Shown: one piece after another, positions 1 to 5,847 of the stretch
Layout of the letters: every line of letters begins with the position of its first letter
How positions within the stretch are numbered: position 1 is the first letter of the stretch
DNA from: Actinomycetes bacterium
GTDB taxonomy: Bacteria > Actinomycetota > Actinomycetes > Actinomycetales > Microbacteriaceae
Assembly (NCBI GenBank): GCA_023390155.1
Contig: JAEWDJ010000245.1
Location: 1 to 5,879, forward strand
Direction: 5' to 3'
Length of the DNA stretch: 5,879 nt
Made by a program: the position numbers and the translations under genes
Notes under the pieces: generated by a model
The model's database searches: none
Seen by the model: the letters and a program-made list of their open reading frames with translations, nothing else
What the model was told of the DNA's origin: nothing

Positions 1-552
1 GGCCCCGGCTTCGGCGGCGGCGCGCGTCACCGTCTCGTGCAGGGCGACGAGCTGCGCGCCGGACTCGTCGGCGATGCGGGCGACGACGGCCCGCTTCTCG
101 TCGAGGTCCGCCAGCCAGGCCTGCTGCTCCGGCCGCACCGGCACGAAGTACGGCTCGACCAGCAGGAGGCGCTGCGCGCGCACGGGAGCGAGCAGCCGGC
201 GATAGGTCGCCTCGAAGTCGGCCGCGCTGGTCGGGTCGTCGCTGTCGTAGCGCCGCCACATGTCGTTCACGCCGACGTAGACGGTGAGCACGTCCGGCCG
301 CTCGGCCAGCACGTCCCGCTCCCAGCGCCGCTCGAGGTCGACGGCGCGATCCCCCGCGATCCCCCGGTTCACGACGACGAGCCCGGCCCCCTGCGCCGGT
401 TCGGCTCGCGTCGAGTCGGCTCCGGTCGCTCCCGTCGCCCCCAGCTCGCCGGCCAGGAGGGCGACGTACCCGTCGCCGAGCGACCGGTCGTCGCCGCGGT
501 CCCGGCCCGCATCCGTGATGGAGTCGCCCGCGAACACCAGACGCTGCGTCAT
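1..552 (-). CDS. SGNH/GDSL-family hydrolase (esterase), 3' end beyond the window
   Basis: Reading the minus strand from an ATG at 550-552 gives 184 codons open to the left edge. The protein starts MTQRLVFAGDSITDAGR: the GDS block lies at residues 9-11, so Ser11 is the expected nucleophile. Block II is GIAGD (residues 64-68, oxyanion Gly67). Block III is GVNDMWRR (94-101, oxyanion Asn96). The C-terminal DxxH block with the catalytic Asp and His is outside the window, so activity cannot be confirmed here. Family members of this kind are about 200-220 aa, so some 20-40 residues are missing. There is no signal peptide, which points to the cytoplasm. The family hydrolyses acyl esters, often acetyl groups on sugars; the substrate is unknown. 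The start is supported by GDS lying only nine residues in and by an AAGGGGA Shine-Dalgarno-like stretch (556-562) at slightly short spacing. An operator-like palindrome lies about 40 bp upstream. Confidence 0.88.
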   Translation of the reverse strand, partial: MTQRLVFAGDSITDAGRDRGDDRSLGDGYVALLAGELGATGATGADSTRAEPAQGAGLVVVNRGIAGDRAVDLERRWERDVLAERPDVLTVYVGVNDMWRRYDSDDPTSAADFEATYRRLLAPVRAQRLLLVEPYFVPVRPEQQAWLADLDEKRAVVARIADESGAQLVALHETVTRAAAEAGA

Positions 553-591
553 GTCTCCCCTTCGATCCTGCGCACGGCGTGCGGCATCCCT

Positions 592-614
592 CCAGCATAA
601 TCGATAATCGCTGG
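592..614 (-). promoter_or_regulatory. LacI-type operator-like palindrome and probable promoter of the SGNH hydrolase gene
   Basis: An AT-rich island in GC-rich DNA. Bases 597-608 read ATAATCGATAAT, a palindrome around a central CG with one mismatched pair, the form typical of LacI-family operators. The 12-mer TAATCGATAATC (598-609) recurs exactly at 2717-2728. The arms CCAGC (592-596) and GCTGG (610-614) are also complementary, centred half a base away. On the minus strand TATGCT (594-599) fits a TANNNT -10 box, which would put the transcription start near 587 and give a leader of about 35 nt; no good -35 box is visible. A bound repressor would overlap the -10 box. The regulator family is inferred from operator shape only. 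Confidence 0.6.
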
Positions 615-642
615 GATGGTTTGATCCTCCTCCCACGCGAAC

Positions 643-672
643 GGGGGCCGCGCGACAGCTCGCGCGACCCCC
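643..672 (-). terminator. Terminator-like hairpin downstream of the beta-helix gene
   Basis: Arms 643-654 (GGGGGCCGCGCG) and 661-672 (CGCGCGACCCCC) pair over 12 positions with one C/A mismatch, closing a 6-nt loop (ACAGCT). The hairpin begins 18 bp after the stop codon of the beta-helix gene in its reading direction. It lies before the operator/promoter of the SGNH gene. There is no U-tract after it, as is common for actinobacterial terminators, so termination strength is inferred. It suggests that the two minus-strand genes are separate transcription units. Confidence 0.62.
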
Positions 673-690
673 GCTCCGGCACCCTCGCGG

Positions 691-2694
691 TCAGCCGCGT
701 GCGCCCGCCGTCCACCGCGTCGCGCCGTACTGGAACGCCCCGAGGCTCGGCGTCGGGTCGGTGGAGCCGTCGTTGACGCCCGGCAGCGGGATCGCCGCGT
801 TGCGCGCCGGCGACCCGGCCTGCAGCCGGTAGTCGTGCGCGGCCGGGTTCACGTACAGCGGGTCGCCGTCGATGAGGTTGTTCGACAGCACCAGGCCGCC
901 GTCCGTCGCGCCGGCGAGGCCGGTGATCGGGCCGATGTTGTTGTAGATCTTCGTGCCCGTCGACTGGTTCGGGCCCTTCACGTAGAAGAGCGTCATGCCT
1001 CCGGTGTTGTTGTAGACGAGGTTGTCGAGGGAACCGGAGCCGAGGCCGTTCAGCTCGACCGTGCCCTCGTGGTTGCCCCAGCCGAGGTTGTTGTCGATCT
1101 GCATGTCGCTCATCCCGTTGTCGGCGTAGATGCCCGAGATGCCGAACGGATAGACGCCGCCCGGCCGCGGCGTCGGGTCGTGCAGCACGTTGTGGTCGAC
1201 GCGGGTGCCTTCGACGCGGGCGGCGCAGCAGGAGTAGATCGCCGCGGTGTCCACGCTGAGCGTCGCGTAGCCGGAGATGTCGTTGTAGGCGACGCGGTCC
1301 GGGCCCGGGGTCGTGCCGGCGACGCCGTTCCACTGCAGGTTGATGCCGCTGCGGCCGACGCGCGCCATCGTGTTGTGGGTCACGGTCTGGCTGTGGCCCT
1401 GCACGGCGACGGCGGCGGCGTAGGTGCCGGCGTAGTCGACGTCGGTGATGGTGTTGTCGATCGCGGTGTTGCCGTAGCCGCCCAGCGAGACGCCGTTGCC
1501 GGCGCTGTACTGCAGGTGGCTGTTCTTGATCGTGTTGCCGGTGCCCTTCAGCACGATGCCGCTGGTGGAGACGCCGCGGGTCACGTTGGTCCCGCAGTCG
1601 GTCGCGCCCTGCGTGACGTCCCAGTAGTGGCTGAGGTACTTCGCGTCGATGCCGTCCAGCGTGATGCCGGTGCTGGAGTCACCCGTGCGGATGGTCGCGC
1701 CGAACAGCCCGATGTCCTCGACGTGCACGTTGCTGACCCCGGTGAGGTCGAAGCCGAGATCGCGCACCTTCGCCTCCACGCGGTGGGCGTTCGGGTCGTC
1801 GTCGCTGTAGAGGTAGAGCTTCTTGGCGGTGGCGTCGTAGAAGTACGAACCCGGGTGGCCGAGCTCGCCGATCTTGCCCGAGAGCCGGAACCAGGTGTCG
1901 GTCGGCACGACCTTGTGCACGCACGGCGGCGCGGTCGTGAGGGTGAACGAACCGACCGCCGAGCTCGCGACGGTGCCCGTCGCCGTCACGTACCAGTACG
2001 AGGTCAGCGCCCGCGCGCCGTCCCAGTAGCCGGCGGGACGGGTCAGCGTCGAGTCGACGACCGTCGCGTTCGCCGTGCCCGCGTCGGCGCGCTCCACCGA
2101 GGGGTTCAGGAGGTCGGTGCCCGGGAACGGGTAGGACGCCTCGATGTCCATCGTCCCGTCGGTGAAGATCTGGGCCTCGGACGCCGCGGAGCCGAGGTCG
2201 ACCCCGACGCTGTAGATCTTGCCGGCGGCGACCGCCTGGCTGAACAGCGAGTTCGCCGCGAACGGGTCGGACGCGACCACCGCGTTCAGCTCGGTCTGGC
2301 CGACCGGCGCGAACCCGGTGAGCTGCTCGGTCCCGCTGACGACCACCTTCGCGCCGGGAGCCGGCTTGAAGGTGATCGGGGCGGAGGCGGTGCCCGAGTG
2401 GGCGGGCGTCACCGTCTCCTCGTACGTGCCGGCCTGGATCACGCAGGTGTCGCCGGGCTGGGCCGTGTCGGCGCAGTCCTGGATGCTGGGGAGCGCGGTC
2501 TGGACCGAGCGTCCCTTGCCCACCCCTTTGGCGTTCGCGGAGACGTAGTAGGTCTTGCCGCCGCCGGGGTGGACGCCCGCGGGCGGGGAGGCGAGGGCGG
2601 GGGCCGCGGTCGCGGCGAGGAGGACCCCGGCGACGGCGACGCCCGTCCCGAGGATGAGGCCGCGTCGGCGGCGGGCACGTCTGAACTCGAGCAT
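691..2694 (-). CDS. Secreted right-handed parallel beta-helix protein (putative polysaccharide-active enzyme)
   Basis: A 667-aa exported protein. The N-terminus has an Arg-rich segment (residues 5-11), a hydrophobic stretch (about 13-31) and an APALA/SPP cleavage site near residue 35. The Arg cluster leaves Tat export possible, but no clean twin-arginine motif is seen. The segment at 48-120 (TYYVSA, IQDCADTAQPGDTCVIQAGTY, then SAPITFKP) is the usual N-terminal cap of beta-helix polysaccharide lyases and hydrolases. An inserted region holds PGSYFYDATAKKLYLYSDDD (281-300). Parallel beta-helix coils rich in N, G, D and V follow from about 320 to 590, with rungs such as GIVLKGTGNTIKNSHL. The C-terminus (DPLYVN, DYRLQAGSPARNAA, LGAFQYG; 611-657) resembles the closing segment of many such secreted proteins. 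The fold is clear, but the family and catalytic residues are not; pectin or another plant polysaccharide is a guess. The ATG has GGAG (2700-2703) 5 nt upstream. No anchor or carbohydrate-binding module is seen. Confidence 0.88.
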   Translation of the reverse strand: MLEFRRARRRRGLILGTGVAVAGVLLAATAAPALASPPAGVHPGGGKTYYVSANAKGVGKGRSVQTALPSIQDCADTAQPGDTCVIQAGTYEETVTPAHSGTASAPITFKPAPGAKVVVSGTEQLTGFAPVGQTELNAVVASDPFAANSLFSQAVAAGKIYSVGVDLGSAASEAQIFTDGTMDIEASYPFPGTDLLNPSVERADAGTANATVVDSTLTRPAGYWDGARALTSYWYVTATGTVASSAVGSFTLTTAPPCVHKVVPTDTWFRLSGKIGELGHPGSYFYDATAKKLYLYSDDDPNAHRVEAKVRDLGFDLTGVSNVHVEDIGLFGATIRTGDSSTGITLDGIDAKYLSHYWDVTQGATDCGTNVTRGVSTSGIVLKGTGNTIKNSHLQYSAGNGVSLGGYGNTAIDNTITDVDYAGTYAAAVAVQGHSQTVTHNTMARVGRSGINLQWNGVAGTTPGPDRVAYNDISGYATLSVDTAAIYSCCAARVEGTRVDHNVLHDPTPRPGGVYPFGISGIYADNGMSDMQIDNNLGWGNHEGTVELNGLGSGSLDNLVYNNTGGMTLFYVKGPNQSTGTKIYNNIGPITGLAGATDGGLVLSNNLIDGDPLYVNPAAHDYRLQAGSPARNAAIPLPGVNDGSTDPTPSLGAFQYGATRWTAGARG

Positions 2695-2702
2695 CTTCGC
2701 TC

Positions 2703-2713
2703 CAATCGATAGT
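2703..2713. promoter_or_regulatory. Operator-like half-conserved site O2
   Basis: CAATCGATAGT contains the ATCGAT core (2705-2710) found in the other operator-like sites, with less conserved flanks. Its centre is 14 bp from that of the neighbouring site at 2717-2728. It abuts the Shine-Dalgarno of the beta-helix gene, so it would lie in the transcribed leader. It may be a second, weaker binding site for the same regulator. Confidence 0.45.
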
Positions 2714-2716
2714 GAG

Positions 2717-2728
2717 TAATCGATAATC
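2717..2728. promoter_or_regulatory. Operator-like site O1, identical to the site at 598-609
   Basis: TAATCGATAATC matches the element upstream of the SGNH gene over all 12 bases. Its core ATCGAT is at 2719-2724. It overlaps the -10 box (2725-2730) and the expected start site of the minus-strand promoter, a position typical of repressor operators. A central CG in an AT-rich palindrome suggests a LacI-family regulator. The regulator gene is not in the window. Confidence 0.6.
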
Positions 2729-2753
2729 TAGGATCCCCTCGAATGGGCGTCAA
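2725..2753 (-). promoter_or_regulatory. Promoter of the beta-helix gene (TTGACG, 17 bp, TAGATT)
   Basis: On the minus strand a -35 box TTGACG (2748-2753) and a -10 box TAGATT (2725-2730) are separated by exactly 17 bp (2731-2747). This is close to a housekeeping sigma-factor consensus. Transcription should start near 2717-2719, giving a leader of about 23-25 nt that includes the GGAG ribosome binding site. Operator O1 covers the -10/+1 region and O2 lies just downstream. The -35 box falls within the first codons of the divergent hydrolase gene if that gene starts at 2743. Confidence 0.65.
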
Positions 2754-3648
2754 GAGCCGATCGCGGAGTACCGTGCGGATCGTGTTCGAGGGATTCGTGG
2801 AAGAGGACGTGCCGGTCGGGGAGGCGACGCTCCACGTCCGCCACGGCGGCTCGGGGCCCGCGGTGGTGCTGCTGCACGGCCACCCGCGCACCGGCGCGAC
2901 CTGGCATCGCGTGGCGCCCCTGCTGGTCGACCGCGGCTACCGCGTGGTCGTGCCCGACCTCCGCGGCTACGGCCGTTCGAGCGCGCCCGCACCGCGGAGC
3001 GACCACTCGCAGGCGTCGAAGCGGGCGATGGCGGAGGACGTGCTCGCCCTCATGCACCGGCTCGGCCACGAGCGGTTCCACCTGGCCGGCCACGACCGCG
3101 GCAGCTACGTCGCCTTCCGCCTGGCGATGGACCACCCGGAGGCCGTCTCCCGGGTGGCGCTGCTCGACTGCCTCCCGATCGTCGAGCACCTCGACCGCAT
3201 GACGCCGGAGTTCGCGACCGCCTGGTTCCACTGGTTCTTCTTCGCGCAGCCCGACGTCCCCGAGCGGGTCATCACCGCGGACCCCGACGCCTGGTACGGC
3301 GGCGATCCGACGGCGATGGGCGCCGAGAACTTCGCCGAGCGGCGGCGGGCGGTGCACGACCCGGCCGTCGTGCGCGCGATGCTCGAGGACTACCGGGCCG
3401 GCCTCACGGTCGACCGCGCCGACGAGGAGCGCGACCGCGAGCACGGGCGCCGCCTGCAGCCACTCCTGCTCGTGCTCTGGTCGAGCCGCGACGACCTCGA
3501 AGAGCTCTTCGGCGATCCCCTCGCCATCTGGGCCGACTGGGCACGGACGGTATCCGGCCACCCCGTCGATTCCGGCCATCACATGGCGGAGGAGGCGCCC
3601 GAGGCGCTCGCCGCGGCGCTCGCCGAATTCGTGGCGCAGGGGGATTGA
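2743..3648 (+). CDS. Alpha/beta hydrolase, haloacetate dehalogenase / epoxide hydrolase type
   Basis: A 301-aa protein without signal peptide. The oxyanion motif is HGHP (45-48). The nucleophile elbow is GHDRG (116-120), with Asp118 in place of Ser, as in haloalkane/haloacetate dehalogenases and epoxide hydrolases. Other expected residues are Asp142 (LLDCLP), the His163-Trp164 pair in the cap (WFHWFF), Tyr217 (EDYRAG) and the catalytic His279 (DSGHHM). These correspond to the halide-binding His/Trp/Tyr set of fluoroacetate dehalogenase. The Arg that holds the substrate carboxylate there (DRGGR) is Tyr122 here (DRGSY), so fluoroacetate is a doubtful substrate. The start is uncertain. ATG 2743 has TAGGAT (2729-2734) 8 nt before it, allowing a leaderless mRNA. 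GTG 2773 has GGAG (2765-2768) 4 nt before it and fits the family N-terminus (FEGF) better. The gene is divergent from the beta-helix gene and may share its operators. Confidence 0.9.
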   Translation: MGVKSRSRSTVRIVFEGFVEEDVPVGEATLHVRHGGSGPAVVLLHGHPRTGATWHRVAPLLVDRGYRVVVPDLRGYGRSSAPAPRSDHSQASKRAMAEDVLALMHRLGHERFHLAGHDRGSYVAFRLAMDHPEAVSRVALLDCLPIVEHLDRMTPEFATAWFHWFFFAQPDVPERVITADPDAWYGGDPTAMGAENFAERRRAVHDPAVVRAMLEDYRAGLTVDRADEERDREHGRRLQPLLLVLWSSRDDLEELFGDPLAIWADWARTVSGHPVDSGHHMAEEAPEALAAALAEFVAQGD

Positions 3649-3704
3649 CAAACTGGTCCGACCGTGCAGGTGGCCGTTTCCGATTTTCGGCGTGATCGGC
3701 GAGT

Positions 3705-3717
3705 TAGTCTGACCGCA
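3705..3717 (+). promoter_or_regulatory. -10 box for a probable leaderless transcript of the phytochrome gene
   Basis: TAGTCT (3705-3710) fits the actinobacterial TANNNT -10 box and ends 6 nt before the ATG at 3717, so transcription would begin at or next to the start codon. No Shine-Dalgarno sequence is visible upstream of this ATG, which agrees with leaderless translation. No convincing -35 box is seen. A TTGACA at 3645-3650 is too far upstream to pair with it and overlaps the hydrolase stop codon. Confidence 0.5.
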
Positions 3718-5636
3718 TGGCTGAACACGGCGGCGCGGATGCCGCAGAGCTGCAGCGCCTCGAGGAGTGCGTGCGCGAGCCCATCCGCACCCCCGGCAGG
3801 ATCCAGTCGCACGGCATCCTGCTCGCCGTGGACCCGGCGACCTACGAGATCGTCGTCGCGAGCGAGAACGCGAAGGAGTGGCTCGGCCGCCCGGTCGCCG
3901 ACCTCCACAGCCCGACCCTCGAGTGGAGCGCCACCGCCGCGCTGCAGGGGGACCCGGTCCGGGTGGAGCTCGACGGCGCACCCTTCGACGCGGTGACGCA
4001 CACCGTCGGCGACCGCGTCGTCCTCGAGCTGGAGCCCTCGGTCGCCACGGCGGACCAGCCCGCGTTCTCGGTGGTCGAGGCCATCCGCCGGCTCGGCCTG
4101 ATCGACGACCTCGACGAGCTCCGCCAGGAGACGGCCGCCGAGGTGAAGCGGATGACCGGGTTCGACCGCGTGATGGTCTACCGCTTCTTCGACGACGGCC
4201 ACGGCGAGGTCGCCGGCGAGGCGGCCGAGCCCGGCATGGAGCCGTACCGCGGCCTGCGCTTCCCGGCCTCCGACATCCCGCAACAGGCCAGGGCCCTCTA
4301 CCTGACCAAGCTGTCGCGGGCCATCATCAGCACGGAGGACGCCGGCACGCCGCTCGTCGCGCTCGACGCAGGCGAGGCCCCGCTCGACCTGAGCCAGGCG
4401 GAGCTGCGCGCCGTCTCGCCGCACCACCTGGAGTTCATGCGGAACATGGGCCAGGCCTCGACGGTTTCGTTCTCGCTCATCCACGACGACCGCCTCGTCG
4501 GGATGATCACCTGCGCCCACCGCACCGGGCGGCGGATGCCGCTCCTGCTCCGCCGCGCGATCGAGGTGCTCGCCGCCCAGGTCACGCTGCAGCTCACCGC
4601 GCTCGAGTCCATCGTGACCCTGCGCCGGGACCTGTCGCTGCAGGGGCGCCGGAACGCGCTGCTCGCCCCGCTCCCCGCCTCCGACGACCCGCTGCTCGCC
4701 CTCGTGCGGCAGGGCGACGACCTGCTTGAGCTGGTGGAGGCGGACGGCGCCATCCTCTCCATCGACGGCGTCAGCCGCAGCATCGGGCGGGTGCCGCACA
4801 CCGATCGCAGCCAGCTGCTCTCCGCCCTCGGCATCGAGCCGTTCCACACGCACGAGGTCGCGCGGACCCATCCCGGTCTCGCCAGCCTCGTGCCCGGCTT
4901 CGCCGGCGTCCTCGTCACGCCGCTCGGCTCGCGCGGCGTGCTGGTGCTCTTCCGCCTGGAGGTCGCGCAGGTGATCCGCTGGCTGGGCGACCAGTCCGCC
5001 GACAACCGCGACACCCCGCTCTCGCCGCGCCGCTCCTTCTCCGAGTGGAAGCAGAGCGTCGGCGGCCGCGCGCTGGAGTGGGGCGACACCGCCGCCGGGG
5101 CGCGCGTGCTCGGCCGCGAGATCGCCTCCGCCCTCGACCGCCGCGGCGAGGCCCGCCTGGCGCAGCTCGCCCTCATCGACTACCTGACCGGCCTCCACAA
5201 CCGCCGGTCGCTGATCGCGAGCATCGAGGAGGCCCTCGCGGCCGGGCAGACCGGCGGCGTGCTCTTCCTCGACCTCGACGGCTTCAAGCAGATCAACGAC
5301 CGCCTCGGCCACGAGACCGGCGACCAGGTGCTCCGCACCGTCGCCGACCGTCTCACCGCCGCCTGCCGCGCCTCCGACATCGTCTCCCGGCTCGCCGGCG
5401 ACGAGTTCGTCGTGCTCAGCCTCGGCGTGGGCGGCGACGCGGGCGACGCGCTGGCCGCGCGTCTCGTGGACCTGGTCAACGAGCCCATCCCGACGGACCA
5501 GGGGCCGGTCCGGGTCTCCGCCTCCTGCGGCTTCGTCGAGATCGGACCGGATCACACGGCCAAGGAGCTCCTGGAGGCGGCGGACGCGGCGATGTACCGG
5601 GCGAAGCGGGGCGGCCGCAACCGGGTCTCGCGCTAG
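3717..5636 (+). CDS. Bacteriophytochrome diguanylate cyclase (PAS-GAF-PHY-GGDEF)
   Basis: A 639-aa soluble photoreceptor predicted to make cyclic di-GMP from two GTP under red/far-red control. The PAS domain (about 15-110) starts with CVREPIRTPGRIQSHG; Cys18 is where bacteriophytochromes attach biliverdin. The GAF domain (about 120-300) keeps Tyr155, FPASDIP (182-188, Asp186), Arg201, Arg231, His237 and His268, matching the Deinococcus phytochrome pocket. The PHY domain (about 305-470) keeps the tongue: RWLGD (421-425), PRRSF (437-441) and Trp444. A signalling helix (about 457-487) leads into the GGDEF domain (DYLTGLHNRR, 488-497). There Asp519, Asn527, Asp536 and Asp562 match metal- and GTP-binding positions of PleD. 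The signature is AGDEF (560-564), a variant known in active cyclases. RASD (551-554), five residues ahead, is an intact RxxD inhibitory site. The usual phytochrome histidine kinase is absent, as in phytochrome-activated cyclases such as IsPadC. No heme oxygenase gene lies nearby. Confidence 0.95.
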   Translation: MAEHGGADAAELQRLEECVREPIRTPGRIQSHGILLAVDPATYEIVVASENAKEWLGRPVADLHSPTLEWSATAALQGDPVRVELDGAPFDAVTHTVGDRVVLELEPSVATADQPAFSVVEAIRRLGLIDDLDELRQETAAEVKRMTGFDRVMVYRFFDDGHGEVAGEAAEPGMEPYRGLRFPASDIPQQARALYLTKLSRAIISTEDAGTPLVALDAGEAPLDLSQAELRAVSPHHLEFMRNMGQASTVSFSLIHDDRLVGMITCAHRTGRRMPLLLRRAIEVLAAQVTLQLTALESIVTLRRDLSLQGRRNALLAPLPASDDPLLALVRQGDDLLELVEADGAILSIDGVSRSIGRVPHTDRSQLLSALGIEPFHTHEVARTHPGLASLVPGFAGVLVTPLGSRGVLVLFRLEVAQVIRWLGDQSADNRDTPLSPRRSFSEWKQSVGGRALEWGDTAAGARVLGREIASALDRRGEARLAQLALIDYLTGLHNRRSLIASIEEALAAGQTGGVLFLDLDGFKQINDRLGHETGDQVLRTVADRLTAACRASDIVSRLAGDEFVVLSLGVGGDAGDALAARLVDLVNEPIPTDQGPVRVSASCGFVEIGPDHTAKELLEAADAAMYRAKRGGRNRVSR

Positions 5637-5676
5637 CGACCGCGCCCGACCCCTGGATCGCCGCGCCTCACCGGCG

Positions 5677-5714
5677 TACTCTCGCCGCCGCGGCGCCACC
5701 CGCGCCGCGACGAG
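5677..5714 (+). promoter_or_regulatory. Possible promoter and 5' leader hairpin of the small acidic gene
   Basis: TACTCT (5677-5682) fits a TANNNT -10 box; no clear -35 box is present. A perfect 8-bp stem follows: CGCGGCGC (5689-5696) with GCGCCGCG (5702-5709), loop CACCC. Outer arms CTCG (5681-5684) and CGAG (5711-5714) can extend it. It ends beside the AGGAG ribosome binding site (5715-5719). It could be a leader hairpin that controls stability or translation of the small gene, or a terminator for the phytochrome gene; there is no U-tract to decide. Confidence 0.45.
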
Positions 5715-5724
5715 AGGAGTTCCG

Positions 5725-5847
5725 ATGAACCGCGACGACACGGCCCGCCCCGACCCCGACGACCTGCCCGACGGCTCCGGCACCGAGAGCGAGCAGCCCG
5801 ACGACGGCTCGGACACGGCCTCGGGAGGCGGAGCGGACGACCGCTGA
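5725..5847 (+). CDS. Small, very acidic hypothetical protein (40 aa)
   Basis: An ATG at 5725 opens a 40-codon frame ending in TGA at 5845-5847. An AGGAG (5715-5719) lies 5 nt upstream within a longer purine run, the best ribosome binding site in the window. The product has 11 Asp and 2 Glu against 3 Arg, no Lys, no aromatic residue and a single Leu. It should be strongly negative and disordered, with D/P/G/S/T-rich low complexity and a short Gly run (34-36). There is no membrane segment or signal peptide. No family is recognised. It lies 88 bp downstream of the phytochrome gene on the same strand, with a hairpin between, so co-transcription is possible but not shown. Chance translation of GC-rich DNA is the alternative; the ribosome binding site argues against it. 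Confidence 0.6.
   Translation: MNRDDTARPDPDDLPDGSGTESEQPDDGSDTASGGGADDR

Noticed and set aside
37..600. Plus-strand 187-codon open frame over the SGNH gene
   Set aside because: The opposite strand encodes GDSIT and GVND blocks in order; this frame has no recognisable content.
835..2712. Plus-strand 625-codon open frame opposite the beta-helix gene
   Set aside because: Its product is a Val/Arg/Asp/Ala-rich low-complexity sequence with no domain, as expected from the antisense of a GC-rich gene. The minus frame has a signal peptide, ribosome binding site, promoter and recognisable fold.
3645..3650. Perfect TTGACA as a -35 box for the phytochrome gene
   Set aside because: It overlaps the hydrolase stop codon, and no TANNNT box lies 16-19 bp downstream; the plausible -10 box is more than 50 bp away.
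3680..3690. Small inverted repeat CCGA/TCGG as a terminator after the hydrolase gene
   Set aside because: Only 4 bp of stem with a 3-nt loop and no U-tract; too weak to claim.
2728..3981. Minus-strand 417-codon open frame opposite the alpha/beta hydrolase
   Set aside because: Arg/Ala/Val/Gly-rich translation with no motif; the plus strand holds a clear hydrolase.
3579..5816. Minus-strand 745-codon open frame opposite the phytochrome gene
   Set aside because: It is a GC-bias shadow lacking motifs, and it runs antisense through a gene with unmistakable PAS-GAF-PHY-GGDEF signatures.
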